32,900 nt of DNA from Acidobacteriota bacterium (GTDB lineage Bacteria; Acidobacteriota; Terriglobia; Terriglobales; Acidobacteriaceae). Positions 25,643-32,682 of this stretch are shown in pieces. The notes under the pieces are model-generated. The model saw nothing but the letters and a program-made list of their open reading frames with translations, had not been told where the DNA came from and made no database searches. Position 1 is the first letter of the stretch. Each line of letters opens with the position of its first letter. A program made the position numbers and the translations under genes. The stretch spans positions 1-32,900 of the forward strand of contig JAJZGG010000025.1 of NCBI GenBank assembly GCA_021804965.1, given 5' to 3'.

Positions 25643-28600
25643 ATGTCCTCATTTGCCATTCGCTACCCGTTCTTCATCCTGATGTTCTGTCTGATGATCG
25701 TGGTTGTCGGTATCACCACAGTCGCCAGGATGCCGGTCGATCTCTTTCCGGAGATCAACATCCCCGTCGTCGTCGTTGCCACCTTCTACTCCGGCATGCC
25801 GCCGCAGCAGATCGAGGCCGACATCACCGATACCTATGAGCGCTTCTTCACCCTCGGCAGCAACATCGAGCACATCGAGTCCCGCTCGCTGACCGGCGTC
25901 AGCCTGATCAAGGTCTACTTCCAGCCCGGCACCGATCCCAACGCAGCCGTCAGCAGCATCTCCGGCCTGGCGCTGGCCGATCTGCGCCGCCTGCCGCCCG
26001 GCACGCTGCCGCCGGTCGTGCTGCCCTTTGACGCCTCCAACCTGCCCGTCTGCCTGATCACGCTCGAAGGCAAGGGGCTCAACGAAGTCCAGCTCAAGGA
26101 TCTTGCCCAGTTTGAGGTCCGCAACCAGGTGGCCAGCGTGCCCGGCGCATCCGTGCCCCAGCCCTACGGCGGCACCTATCGCCAGATTCAGATCTACGTC
26201 GATCCGCTCAAGCTGGAAGCCCATGAGATGTCCGTCATGGATGTGGTCAAGGCCATCAACGCGACCAACCTCATCCTGCCGGCCGGCGATGTTCGCATCG
26301 GTGCCAAGGACTACAACATCTACGCCAACAGCCAGGAAGACATTGTCCAGCGCATGAATGACATGCCGGTCAAGAGCGATGTCTCCAATACCGTCCGCTC
26401 CGTCGTCCGCGTCCGTGATATCGGACACGCCGAGGACACCGGCGCGCTCCAGTACAACATCGTCCGCGTCGATGGCCAGCGCTCCGTCTACATCCCCATC
26501 CTCAAGCAGGGCGGCGGCTCCAACACCATTGCGATCGTCGATGGCATCCGCGAAGCCATCAAGCACCTGCTCGACGTTCCCGAACAGCTCAAGACCGCCG
26601 TCGTCTTTGACCAGTCCGTCTTCGTCAAGATCGCCGTCAAGAACGTGATCAACGAGGGCACCATCGGTCTGTTCCTCACCGCGGTCATGATTCTGCTCTT
26701 CCTCGGCAACTTCCGGGCCACCGTCTCGGTCATGCTGTCGATTCCCATCTCCGCGCTCACCGCCTTCATTGCACTCAACCTCGGCGGCAGCACCATCAAC
26801 ACCATGGTCCTGGGCGGCATCGCCCTGGCGCTCTCGCGACTCATCGACAACTCCGTCGTGGTGCTGGAAAACATCTTCCGCCACATGGAACTCGGGGAAA
26901 GCCCCCGCGATGCAGCCGTGAACGGCGGCAAGGAAGTGCAGCTGGCCGTGCTGGCCGCCACGGCCAGCACCAGCATCGTCTTCTTCCCGGTCATCCTGCT
27001 GGTCGGCGTCAGCAAGTACCTCTTCACCGCTCTCGCCCTGGCCGTCGTGCTCGCCCTGCTGGCCTCCTACATGGTCGCCATGACCGTTGTGCCGCTCTAC
27101 TGCGCCCTGTTCATCAAGGGGGTGGGACACCACGGCGCCGCGCACAATGCCGAAGAGGCCGAGCTGGAGATGGCGGAAGCGCACCATGCCCACGCGCATG
27201 CTCCGGCGCAGAAGGTCAGCCTCTTCCAGCGCATCGTCAACGGCTTCAATGCGCAGTTTGACCGCCTGCAGCACGCCTATGACAAGGCCATCGTCGTCTG
27301 TCTCGATCGCCCGGTCGTCGTCGTTCTCGGCTTCTCGGTCTTTGTCGTCGTCAGCTTCGCACTCTTCCCGCTGCTCGGCAAGGCCTTCTTCCCGCGCACC
27401 GATCCAGGCCAGTTCGTTATCAACTTCAAGGCTCCGCCAGGAACCCGCCTTGAGGTCTCCAACGAATACGCCGCGATGATGGAAAAGGAGATCCGACAGA
27501 TCGTCAGCAAGGACGACATGAACATGATCGTCACCAACATCGGCGTCACGCCCGATCTGTCCTCCATCTACACCTCCAACTCGGCCATGCACACCGGCTT
27601 CATTCAGGTCAGCCTGAAGGAGGACCACAAGGTCAGCAGCTTCGTCTACATGCAGCGCGTCCGTCAGCGCTTTGCCAAGGACTTCCCGGAGATCGGCGTC
27701 TACTTCCAGACCGGCGGTCTGGTGGACTCGGTCGTCAACCAGGGCAAACCCGCCCCGATTGACATCCGCGTTGGCAGCGCTGATCTGGAATCCGGCTTCG
27801 AATACGCCACCCGCGTCTCCCGTGCCGTCCGCAAGCTGGACACCGTCAACGACGTGCTCATCCCGCAGGATCTCGACTACCCCGGTCTGCGTCTGGACAT
27901 CAACCGCGAGCAGGCAGGACTGCAGAACATCTCCGTCGAGGATGCCGTCGACAACGTCATCACCGCGCTCACCTCCGACTCCCAGGTCGCACCCACCTTC
28001 TGGGTCGATCCCAAGACCGGAAACAACTACTTCCTCAGCGTTCAGTACCCCAACGACCAGATCAAAACCCTCACCGACTTCAAGGAGATCCCCCTCCGCG
28101 CCCGCGACAACAAAAGCTACGCGCCGCTGGAGTCGATCGCCAACGTCGTTCCCATCAACACGCCCACCGAGGTCGATCACTACCAGCTGCGCCGCAGCTA
28201 TGACGTCTACATCCAGCCCAGGGGCGAGGATCTCAGCGTCATCGGCTCCCAGGTGCAGAAGCTGCTGGCCAAAATGCCCCCGCCGCGCGGTGTCACCGTT
28301 CGCGTCTCCGGCGCCGTGCAGGATATGAATGAGGTCTTTGGCAGCTTTGCCATCGGTCTGGTTCTGGCCATCGTCCTGGTCTACCTCATCCTCATGGCGC
28401 AGTTTGCCTCCTTCTCCGATCCGTTCATCATCCTGCTGGCCATTCCGCCGGGCATGTCCGGTGTGGTGCTCTTCCTGCTCGTCACCCACACCACGCTGAA
28501 CGTCATGTCGCTGATGGGCGTCATCATGATGACCGGTATCGTCACCTCGGACAGTATTCTGATCGTCGAGTTCGTGGGCACGCTCCGCAGCCTTGGCCGG

Positions 28601-28879
28601 CCGCTCAAGGTCGCGCTCGCCGAGGCCTGCAAGATTCGCCTGCGTCCCATTCTCATGACCACGCTGGCCACGGTCCTCGGGCTCATCCCCATGGCTCTGG
28701 CTCTGGAACCGGGCAGCGAACAGTATGCCCCGCTGGCGCGCGCCATCCTCGGCGGACTCACCGTCTCCGGTACCGTCACCGTCTTCCTCGTGCCCTCAGC
28801 CTATTACCTGATGCACCGCAAGGAAGAGGCGCTTGAAGCTGCCGCCGCTGCCAGCGGCTCGGAGGCCATCCATGACTAA
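25643..28879 (+). CDS. RND efflux pump, inner-membrane permease
   Basis: This 1078-residue protein has the usual RND length and topology: a first helix (FFILMFCLMIVVVGITTVARMP), a large periplasmic loop, a helix bundle, a second helix near 600 (VVVVLGFSVFVVVSFALFPLLG), a second loop, and a final helix bundle. PVDLFPEINIPVV and GTDPNAAVSSI are typical. The proton-relay positions differ from AcrB. Helix 4 reads RLIDNSVVVLENI (Asp402, Asn403 where AcrB has Asp-Asp), and helix 10 reads GIVTSDSILIVEF, with Ser969 where AcrB has the essential Lys and an Asp next to it. A His-rich cytoplasmic loop (His496-His519) lies between the two halves. The ATG directly follows the adaptor stop. Substrate (drug, solvent or metal) is not determinable. 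Confidence 0.94.
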   Translation: MSSFAIRYPFFILMFCLMIVVVGITTVARMPVDLFPEINIPVVVVATFYSGMPPQQIEADITDTYERFFTLGSNIEHIESRSLTGVSLIKVYFQPGTDPNAAVSSISGLALADLRRLPPGTLPPVVLPFDASNLPVCLITLEGKGLNEVQLKDLAQFEVRNQVASVPGASVPQPYGGTYRQIQIYVDPLKLEAHEMSVMDVVKAINATNLILPAGDVRIGAKDYNIYANSQEDIVQRMNDMPVKSDVSNTVRSVVRVRDIGHAEDTGALQYNIVRVDGQRSVYIPILKQGGGSNTIAIVDGIREAIKHLLDVPEQLKTAVVFDQSVFVKIAVKNVINEGTIGLFLTAVMILLFLGNFRATVSVMLSIPISALTAFIALNLGGSTINTMVLGGIALALSRLIDNSVVVLENIFRHMELGESPRDAAVNGGKEVQLAVLAATASTSIVFFPVILLVGVSKYLFTALALAVVLALLASYMVAMTVVPLYCALFIKGVGHHGAAHNAEEAELEMAEAHHAHAHAPAQKVSLFQRIVNGFNAQFDRLQHAYDKAIVVCLDRPVVVVLGFSVFVVVSFALFPLLGKAFFPRTDPGQFVINFKAPPGTRLEVSNEYAAMMEKEIRQIVSKDDMNMIVTNIGVTPDLSSIYTSNSAMHTGFIQVSLKEDHKVSSFVYMQRVRQRFAKDFPEIGVYFQTGGLVDSVVNQGKPAPIDIRVGSADLESGFEYATRVSRAVRKLDTVNDVLIPQDLDYPGLRLDINREQAGLQNISVEDAVDNVITALTSDSQVAPTFWVDPKTGNNYFLSVQYPNDQIKTLTDFKEIPLRARDNKSYAPLESIANVVPINTPTEVDHYQLRRSYDVYIQPRGEDLSVIGSQVQKLLAKMPPPRGVTVRVSGAVQDMNEVFGSFAIGLVLAIVLVYLILMAQFASFSDPFIILLAIPPGMSGVVLFLLVTHTTLNVMSLMGVIMMTGIVTSDSILIVEFVGTLRSLGRPLKVALAEACKIRLRPILMTTLATVLGLIPMALALEPGSEQYAPLARAILGGLTVSGTVTVFLVPSAYYLMHRKEEALEAAAAASGSEAIHD

Positions 28880-30350
28880 GCCACACCTGTCCCAGTCGGC
28901 CCTGCTGGCTGCCGCGCTGCTGCTGCAGCCGGCGGTCGGCCTGGCCGCCGCCAATCCACCCGCAAAGCCGGCCCCGGCCACACCAGCCCCGGCCGCCGCA
29001 CTGCCCTCCGCGCCGCAGAGCCGCGCCTTCGGCATGTCCCTGCTCTCGGCCCAGGCCAATGCCGAGTCAGCCGCCTTTGACGCTGCCGCAGAAAAACGCG
29101 CCGCCCAGGTGAACGGCCCCGCCGGCAAAACCCTCACCCGCCATCAGGCCGAGCAGCTTGCCCTGCAGAACAACCCACGCATCAGCCAGTACAAGCTGCT
29201 CGCACTGGCCCAGAACCAGGTCGTCCGCGAATCCCGGTCCGCCCTGCTGCCCACCCTCGCCATCAACGCCACCGGCGTTGCCGCCGAGCAGGCCTCGCGC
29301 ATCTCCTCGGGTACCGTGGACTCCTCGCGCATGCTCAACCACATGGGCGCCGGCGTGGCGCTCTCCCAGCTCATCACCGACTTCGGCCACACCAACAACC
29401 TGCTGGCCACCTCCGCCCTCCAGGCTCGCGCCGCCGGCGCCAGCTCCCTGGCCACCGTCGACCAGATCGTCCTCACCACCGACGTTGCCTTCTACAACAC
29501 CCTCGAGGCCCAGGCCACCGTCCGCGTCGCCAAGCAGGATCTGGCCGCGCGCCAGGCCGTCCGCGACCAGATCGCCGCACTCACCGCCAGCAAGCTGCGC
29601 TCCGACCTCGACCTCAGCTTCGCCGACGTCAACCTCTCCCAGGCCAAGCTCTTCCTGCTCGATGCCAACAACCTGGCCGATATCGCCATGGCCCAGTTGA
29701 ACCGCATCCTCGGCCTGCCCACCTCCAACAACTACAAGCTCGTCGATGACGCCGATCCGCTTCCCGAGCTTGCCCTCACGCCCGACCCGCTCCTGCAGCA
29801 GGCCATGCAGCAGCGGCCCGACCTCCAGGCCTACAACTTCACCCATCAGGCCGATCTCAAGTTCGCCAACGCCGAGCGCGACCAGCTGCTGCCCACCGTC
29901 TCGGCCATCGGACTGCTTGGCACCACCCCCGTCGGCGACAAGCAGTACTACAACCCCGACTGGTACGGAGCCGCCGGCGTCAACGTCCAGATCCCGGTCT
30001 TCAACGGCTTCCTCTTCACCGCGCAAACCGCCGAGGCCAGGCTCCGCGCCCGCGCCTCCGACCAGCGCACCCGCAACCTCACCGAGCGCATCCAGCGCGA
30101 CGTCAAATCCGCCTGGCTCAACGCCAACACCGCACGCCAGAAGATGACCGTCACCGCCGAGCTGCTCAAGGAGGCCAACATGGCCCTCGACCTGGCCCAG
30201 ACCCGCTACAACCTCGGCCTCAGCTCCATCGTCGAGCTCAGCCAGGCCGAGTACCAGCAGACCCAGGCCGCCATCCAGGATGTCAACGCCCGCTTCGCCT
30301 ACGAGTCGGCGCTGTCCAACATCCGCTTCCAGACCGGCGTCCAACCCTAA
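28872..30350 (+). CDS. TolC-like outer-membrane efflux channel protein
   Basis: This is a 492-residue protein with a signal peptide (SALLAAALLLQPAVGLAAA), a Pro/Ala-rich linker, and two repeated OEP domains of long coiled-coil helices (LTRHQAEQLALQNNPRISQYK; later DPLLQQAMQQRPDLQAYN). A conserved beta segment (PVFNGFLFTAQTAEARLRA) precedes the last helices (ALDLAQTRYNLGLSSIVELSQAEYQQTQA). Trimers form the exit duct of the tripartite pump. Start ATG 28872 overlaps the pump stop by eight bases and has CGGAGG six bases upstream; an in-frame ATG at 28833 lies within the pump gene. It is the last gene of the operon, closed by a strong terminator. Confidence 0.93.
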   Translation: MTKPHLSQSALLAAALLLQPAVGLAAANPPAKPAPATPAPAAALPSAPQSRAFGMSLLSAQANAESAAFDAAAEKRAAQVNGPAGKTLTRHQAEQLALQNNPRISQYKLLALAQNQVVRESRSALLPTLAINATGVAAEQASRISSGTVDSSRMLNHMGAGVALSQLITDFGHTNNLLATSALQARAAGASSLATVDQIVLTTDVAFYNTLEAQATVRVAKQDLAARQAVRDQIAALTASKLRSDLDLSFADVNLSQAKLFLLDANNLADIAMAQLNRILGLPTSNNYKLVDDADPLPELALTPDPLLQQAMQQRPDLQAYNFTHQADLKFANAERDQLLPTVSAIGLLGTTPVGDKQYYNPDWYGAAGVNVQIPVFNGFLFTAQTAEARLRARASDQRTRNLTERIQRDVKSAWLNANTARQKMTVTAELLKEANMALDLAQTRYNLGLSSIVELSQAEYQQTQAAIQDVNARFAYESALSNIRFQTGVQP

Positions 30351-30375
30351 CCCCGCAACCTGAACCGCATCCCCG

Positions 30376-30412
30376 CATCCCAGCTTCCACCCGCGAAGCT
30401 GGGATGTTTTTT
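30376..30412 (+). terminator. Strong Rho-independent terminator of the efflux operon
   Basis: A perfect 12-base stem (CATCCCAGCTTC with GAAGCTGGGATG) encloses a seven-base loop and is followed by TTTTTT. It starts 25 bases after the TolC-like stop codon. Confidence 0.97.
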
Positions 30413-30475
30413 GCCTCCGGCGCCAGCCTTTCCCCCGCGCCAGTCTTTCCCTCGCACTAGCCACCGCCGCAGTGG

Positions 30476-30481
30476 TAGCGT
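30476..30481 (+). promoter_or_regulatory. Possible -10 of a leaderless promoter
   Basis: TAGCGT (TAnnnT) lies exactly six bases before ATG 30488. There is no visible ribosome site or -35. The match is weak on its own, but the spacing equals that at tgt and at the sigma factor gene. Confidence 0.3.
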
Positions 30482-30487
30482 GATTCC

Positions 30488-31015
30488 ATGACACGGCTGC
30501 TGCCCTTCGACCTGCGCGCCCTCCACACCGCCCTCGCAAGCGCCCGCATGGAGCGCGGCCTCAGCTGGACAGAGGTGCTGGCGCAGATCAACCGGGCCTT
30601 TGAGGGTACGCCGTCGATCCCCATCAGCCTGGGAACCCTCCGCGAGATGGATCGCAAATCCTCCGTCACCAGCGCCGTCGTCCTGCAGGCGCTGCGCTGG
30701 CTCGGCCGCACCCCGGAGAGCTTCCTCGTCTCCGCCGGCCAGCAGCCCTACTCCGGCCCGGCACAGCTGCTGCCCGAGCCGGGCCCCGGCCGCATCCTCC
30801 GCTTCGACACCCGCGCCCTCCATGCCGCGCTCGACGCCCGCCGCACTGAAGACGGACTCAGCTGGAAGCAGCTCGCCGCACAGCTCCCCGGCTTCACCCC
30901 GGCCATGCTCACCAACCTGGCCACCGGCCCGCTCATCGGCTTCCCACGCGTCATGCTGCCCACCCAATGGCTCCAGCAACCCGCCGCCCACTTCGTCCGC
31001 ATCTGCACCCGCTAA
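30488..31015 (+). CDS. Protein with two internally duplicated helical units
   Basis: This 175-residue soluble protein is made of two related halves. FDLRALHTALASARMERGLSWTEVLAQI (from residue 7) and FDTRALHAALDARRTEDGLSWKQLAAQL (from residue 106) are clearly homologous. Each is followed by a Thr/Leu-rich helix and a Trp-Leu segment (LRWLGRTPESFL; TQWLQQPAAHFV). The pattern of GLSW-x2-LAAQ-x7-L resembles the start of Cro/XRE-type helix-turn-helix domains, so a DNA-binding role is possible but unproven. A Pro/Gly-rich linker joins the units. The start ATG 30488 lacks a ribosome site. It lies between the efflux terminator and the AT-rich island. Codon use matches the host genes. Confidence 0.78.
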   Translation: MTRLLPFDLRALHTALASARMERGLSWTEVLAQINRAFEGTPSIPISLGTLREMDRKSSVTSAVVLQALRWLGRTPESFLVSAGQQPYSGPAQLLPEPGPGRILRFDTRALHAALDARRTEDGLSWKQLAAQLPGFTPAMLTNLATGPLIGFPRVMLPTQWLQQPAAHFVRICTR

Positions 31016-31050
31016 GCCACGCCCAGCCGCAAGCGCCCGGGCCGCAAAAT

Positions 31051-31082
31051 CCATGAGCGCACCCGCGAAGGTGCGCTCATGG
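31051..31082. repeat. 13-base-pair hairpin at the edge of the AT-rich island
   Basis: A perfect 13-base stem (31051-31063 with 31070-31082) encloses a six-base loop CGCGAA. It starts 35 bases after the 30488 gene ends, and AT-rich DNA begins immediately after it. No T-run follows on the plus strand, and a short ATTTT follows on the minus strand. It may be a terminator or an insertion-boundary structure. Confidence 0.7.
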
Positions 31083-31138
31083 ACGAGGCAGAATTAGGAC
31101 TATTTTCGAAAACGGCGTTTGTCGTTACCTTAACTGAA

Positions 31139-31144
31139 TATAGA
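31139..31144 (+). promoter_or_regulatory. Candidate -10 of the DUF5343-HEPN operon
   Basis: TATAGA lies in AT-rich DNA 52 bases before the preferred GTG start. A TTGTCG hexamer 14 bases upstream is closer than ideal for a -35. The placement fits a promoter followed by the TAACGTTT repeats. Confidence 0.35.
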
Positions 31145-31149
31145 ATTGG

Positions 31150-31165
31150 TAACGTTTTAACGTTT
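31150..31165. promoter_or_regulatory. Tandem TAACGTTT repeats, operator-like
   Basis: TAACGTTT occurs twice head to tail, each containing the palindrome AACGTT, just downstream of the likely -10 and 31 bases before the DUF5343 GTG. The position fits autoregulation of the operon. Confidence 0.45.
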
Positions 31166-31195
31166 CAATTTGACGATCCCGAACGGAGCAACCGA

Positions 31196-31831
31196 GTGGC
31201 GAAAGACCTTCCCTATCTTGCTACCAATAAGAACGTTCCTACGCTATTCGAGAAGATCGCGAAGGCGAAGATTCCCGACGCATTCACAATGAAGTTCTTG
31301 GCCGATACTATTGGCTTAAAGGGATCAAATGACCGCCAGCTTATATCGATCCTGAAGAAGCTCGGGTTTCTTGATAACGCGGGAAAGCCGTCGGTCGAAT
31401 ACGGCCGCTTGAAAAACACTGCAACCGCAAGGTCGGCTATTGCAGAAGGTATTCGCAAAGCTTACGCGCCGCTTTTTGAGGCAAACGAGGCTGCCTATTC
31501 TTTGCAAAATGAGCAACTGAAAGGCCTCGTTGCGCAGGTCAGCGGTGCCGATGAAGCGATGACTAAGCTCATCACTTACACTTTCAATGCACTTGTCAAA
31601 GCCGCCGATTTCAGCCATGTCCAAGCTGCTGAAGAATCGTCCGAGGAAAGCGCCCCGAAAGACGAAAAGCAAAAGGAGGATTTCAGTGTAACGGCCCGGC
31701 GGGAACCTGATGTTCGGCAGTCGGGATTCAACCCGGACTTCAGATTTAACATTGAGATTCACCTCCCATCTAACGGCACCGAGGAGACATACTTGGCGAT
31801 CTTCAACGCACTGAGGAAGTCTTTGGGATGA
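31196..31831 (+). CDS. DUF5343 domain protein
   Basis: This 211-residue protein begins AKDLPYLATNKNVPTLFEKIAKAKIPDAFTMKFLADTIGLKGSNDRQLI and continues ILKKLGFLDNAGKPSVEYGRL. This is the pattern of the DUF5343 family, whose N-terminal part looks like a winged-helix unit. A helical middle, an acidic/Lys linker (EESSEESAPKDEKQKEDFSV) and a C-terminal beta segment (FNPDFRFNIEIHLPSNGTEETYLAIFNALRKSL) follow. The GTG 31196 start has GGAG seven bases upstream and gives the usual family N-terminus. The ATG at 31079 would add 39 residues and lies inside a hairpin. Codon use is AT-richer than in neighbours, a sign of transfer. The stop overlaps the HEPN gene start (ATGA), so the pair is translationally coupled. 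Confidence 0.82.
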   Translation: MAKDLPYLATNKNVPTLFEKIAKAKIPDAFTMKFLADTIGLKGSNDRQLISILKKLGFLDNAGKPSVEYGRLKNTATARSAIAEGIRKAYAPLFEANEAAYSLQNEQLKGLVAQVSGADEAMTKLITYTFNALVKAADFSHVQAAEESSEESAPKDEKQKEDFSVTARREPDVRQSGFNPDFRFNIEIHLPSNGTEETYLAIFNALRKSLG

Positions 31832-32397
31832 ACTCCGCCAACCTCGCAAATTTTCTGATGATTGGCCGATCAGCACAGCGGCGTGTACTCACTTTGCCTG
31901 GCACTGTGCCTCGTTCAGCCCTGATGATCTCAGATACCTTCAACGTTGCAGAAGTGTTGCCGGATGAATGTCGCGAGGCTGATGGTGCAGCAAATACCTT
32001 CAAATTGTTCTTCGTTTTAGAAAGTTATCTAAGGGATTTCGTTTTGACAGTTCTTTCGGAGGCCGACAAGGAAAACTGGTGGGACTCAGTTCCGCAAAAC
32101 GTCCGGGACGACGTCTCAAAACTTGAAGAGACCGAAGACAAGAAGAAATGGATGAACCTTGATTCGCGAGGTAAGCTTGCGATGACCACCCTCGGCCAAC
32201 TCATCAGCATCGTGGATGATCCGAGCAATTGGAAGAAGCATTTCGAAGCACTCGTCGGTGACAAAGGTCTGCTACAGCAGACGCGACTTATTGTCCACAC
32301 ACGAAACACCATCTGCCACATGAGCACGGTTACCCCGGAAGAGCACGAACGCGTCAAGCAGGTGATGCGAGACTGGTTTCGAGTGGTCGCCCCATAG
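31828..32397 (+). CDS. Swt1-like HEPN domain protein (putative RNase)
   Basis: This is a 189-residue protein. The C-terminal 130 residues fit the Swt1-type HEPN fold: KLFFVLESYLRDFVLTVLSEADKENWWDSVP, then LGQLISIVDDPSNWKKHFEALVGDKGLLQQTRLIVHTRNTICHMSTVTPEEHERV. The catalytic HEPN motif R-x4-H is intact (Arg159-Asn160 to His164). HEPN proteins with this motif are often metal-independent RNases in toxin-antitoxin, abortive-infection and CRISPR systems; activity here is an inference. The N-terminal 55 residues (GRSAQRRVLTLPGTVPRSALMISDTFNVAEVLP) are of no known type. The gene overlaps the DUF5343 gene by four bases (ATGA). AT-rich codon use again marks it as acquired. A partner or target-recognition role for the DUF5343 protein is plausible. 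Confidence 0.82.
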   Translation: MNSANLANFLMIGRSAQRRVLTLPGTVPRSALMISDTFNVAEVLPDECREADGAANTFKLFFVLESYLRDFVLTVLSEADKENWWDSVPQNVRDDVSKLEETEDKKKWMNLDSRGKLAMTTLGQLISIVDDPSNWKKHFEALVGDKGLLQQTRLIVHTRNTICHMSTVTPEEHERVKQVMRDWFRVVAP

Positions 32398-32682
32398 AGA
32401 CGTATCGATCAGCAGCGCTTCCCAGGGCTCTCATCTGCAACTTCGTTTACTCCTCATAAGTCGACTTGTGTTTACCAATCTGACTGGCGGGTTGCCCAGT
32501 CAAGCAACAGAAGCTTGAGCGGGCCACCCGCCTGCCATGGCGGCATCGAGCGTGAGTCTTCCGTAGCGAATGCCGCGAGCCTGCTCCGCGACCGTAGGGA
32601 GCGCCACCCAAGCCCCGGCTGCCACGGATGGCGCGGCGAGAGCTGCGCTGCTGCTGCATGCAATGCTCGGTATACTGGCGAC
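32398..32682. other. Intergenic region after the HEPN gene
   Basis: No gene is supported in these 285 bases. The composition returns to high GC after about 32460. An open minus-strand frame over 32500-32700 (including LPTVAEQARGIRYGRLTLDA) lacks a start signal and runs into the sigma factor gene. It could be a gene relic at the island border but is not called. Confidence 0.4.
32671..32676 (+). promoter_or_regulatory. -10 element of a likely leaderless sigma factor promoter
   Basis: TATACT (five of six consensus bases) lies six bases before ATG 32683, so transcription would start at or beside the A of ATG. No ribosome site is present. The -35 position shows only a poor match. Confidence 0.55.

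Noticed and set aside
25649-28489. 946-residue open frame antisense to the RND pump gene
   Set aside because: It mirrors the pump codons, is dominated by Asp, Gly, Val and His as expected from the opposite strand, and has no recognisable domain or ribosome site.
31119-31144. Standard sigma-70 promoter TTGTCG/TATAGA before the DUF5343 gene
   Set aside because: The 14-base spacing is too short for a confident -35/-10 pair, so only the -10 is listed, at low confidence.
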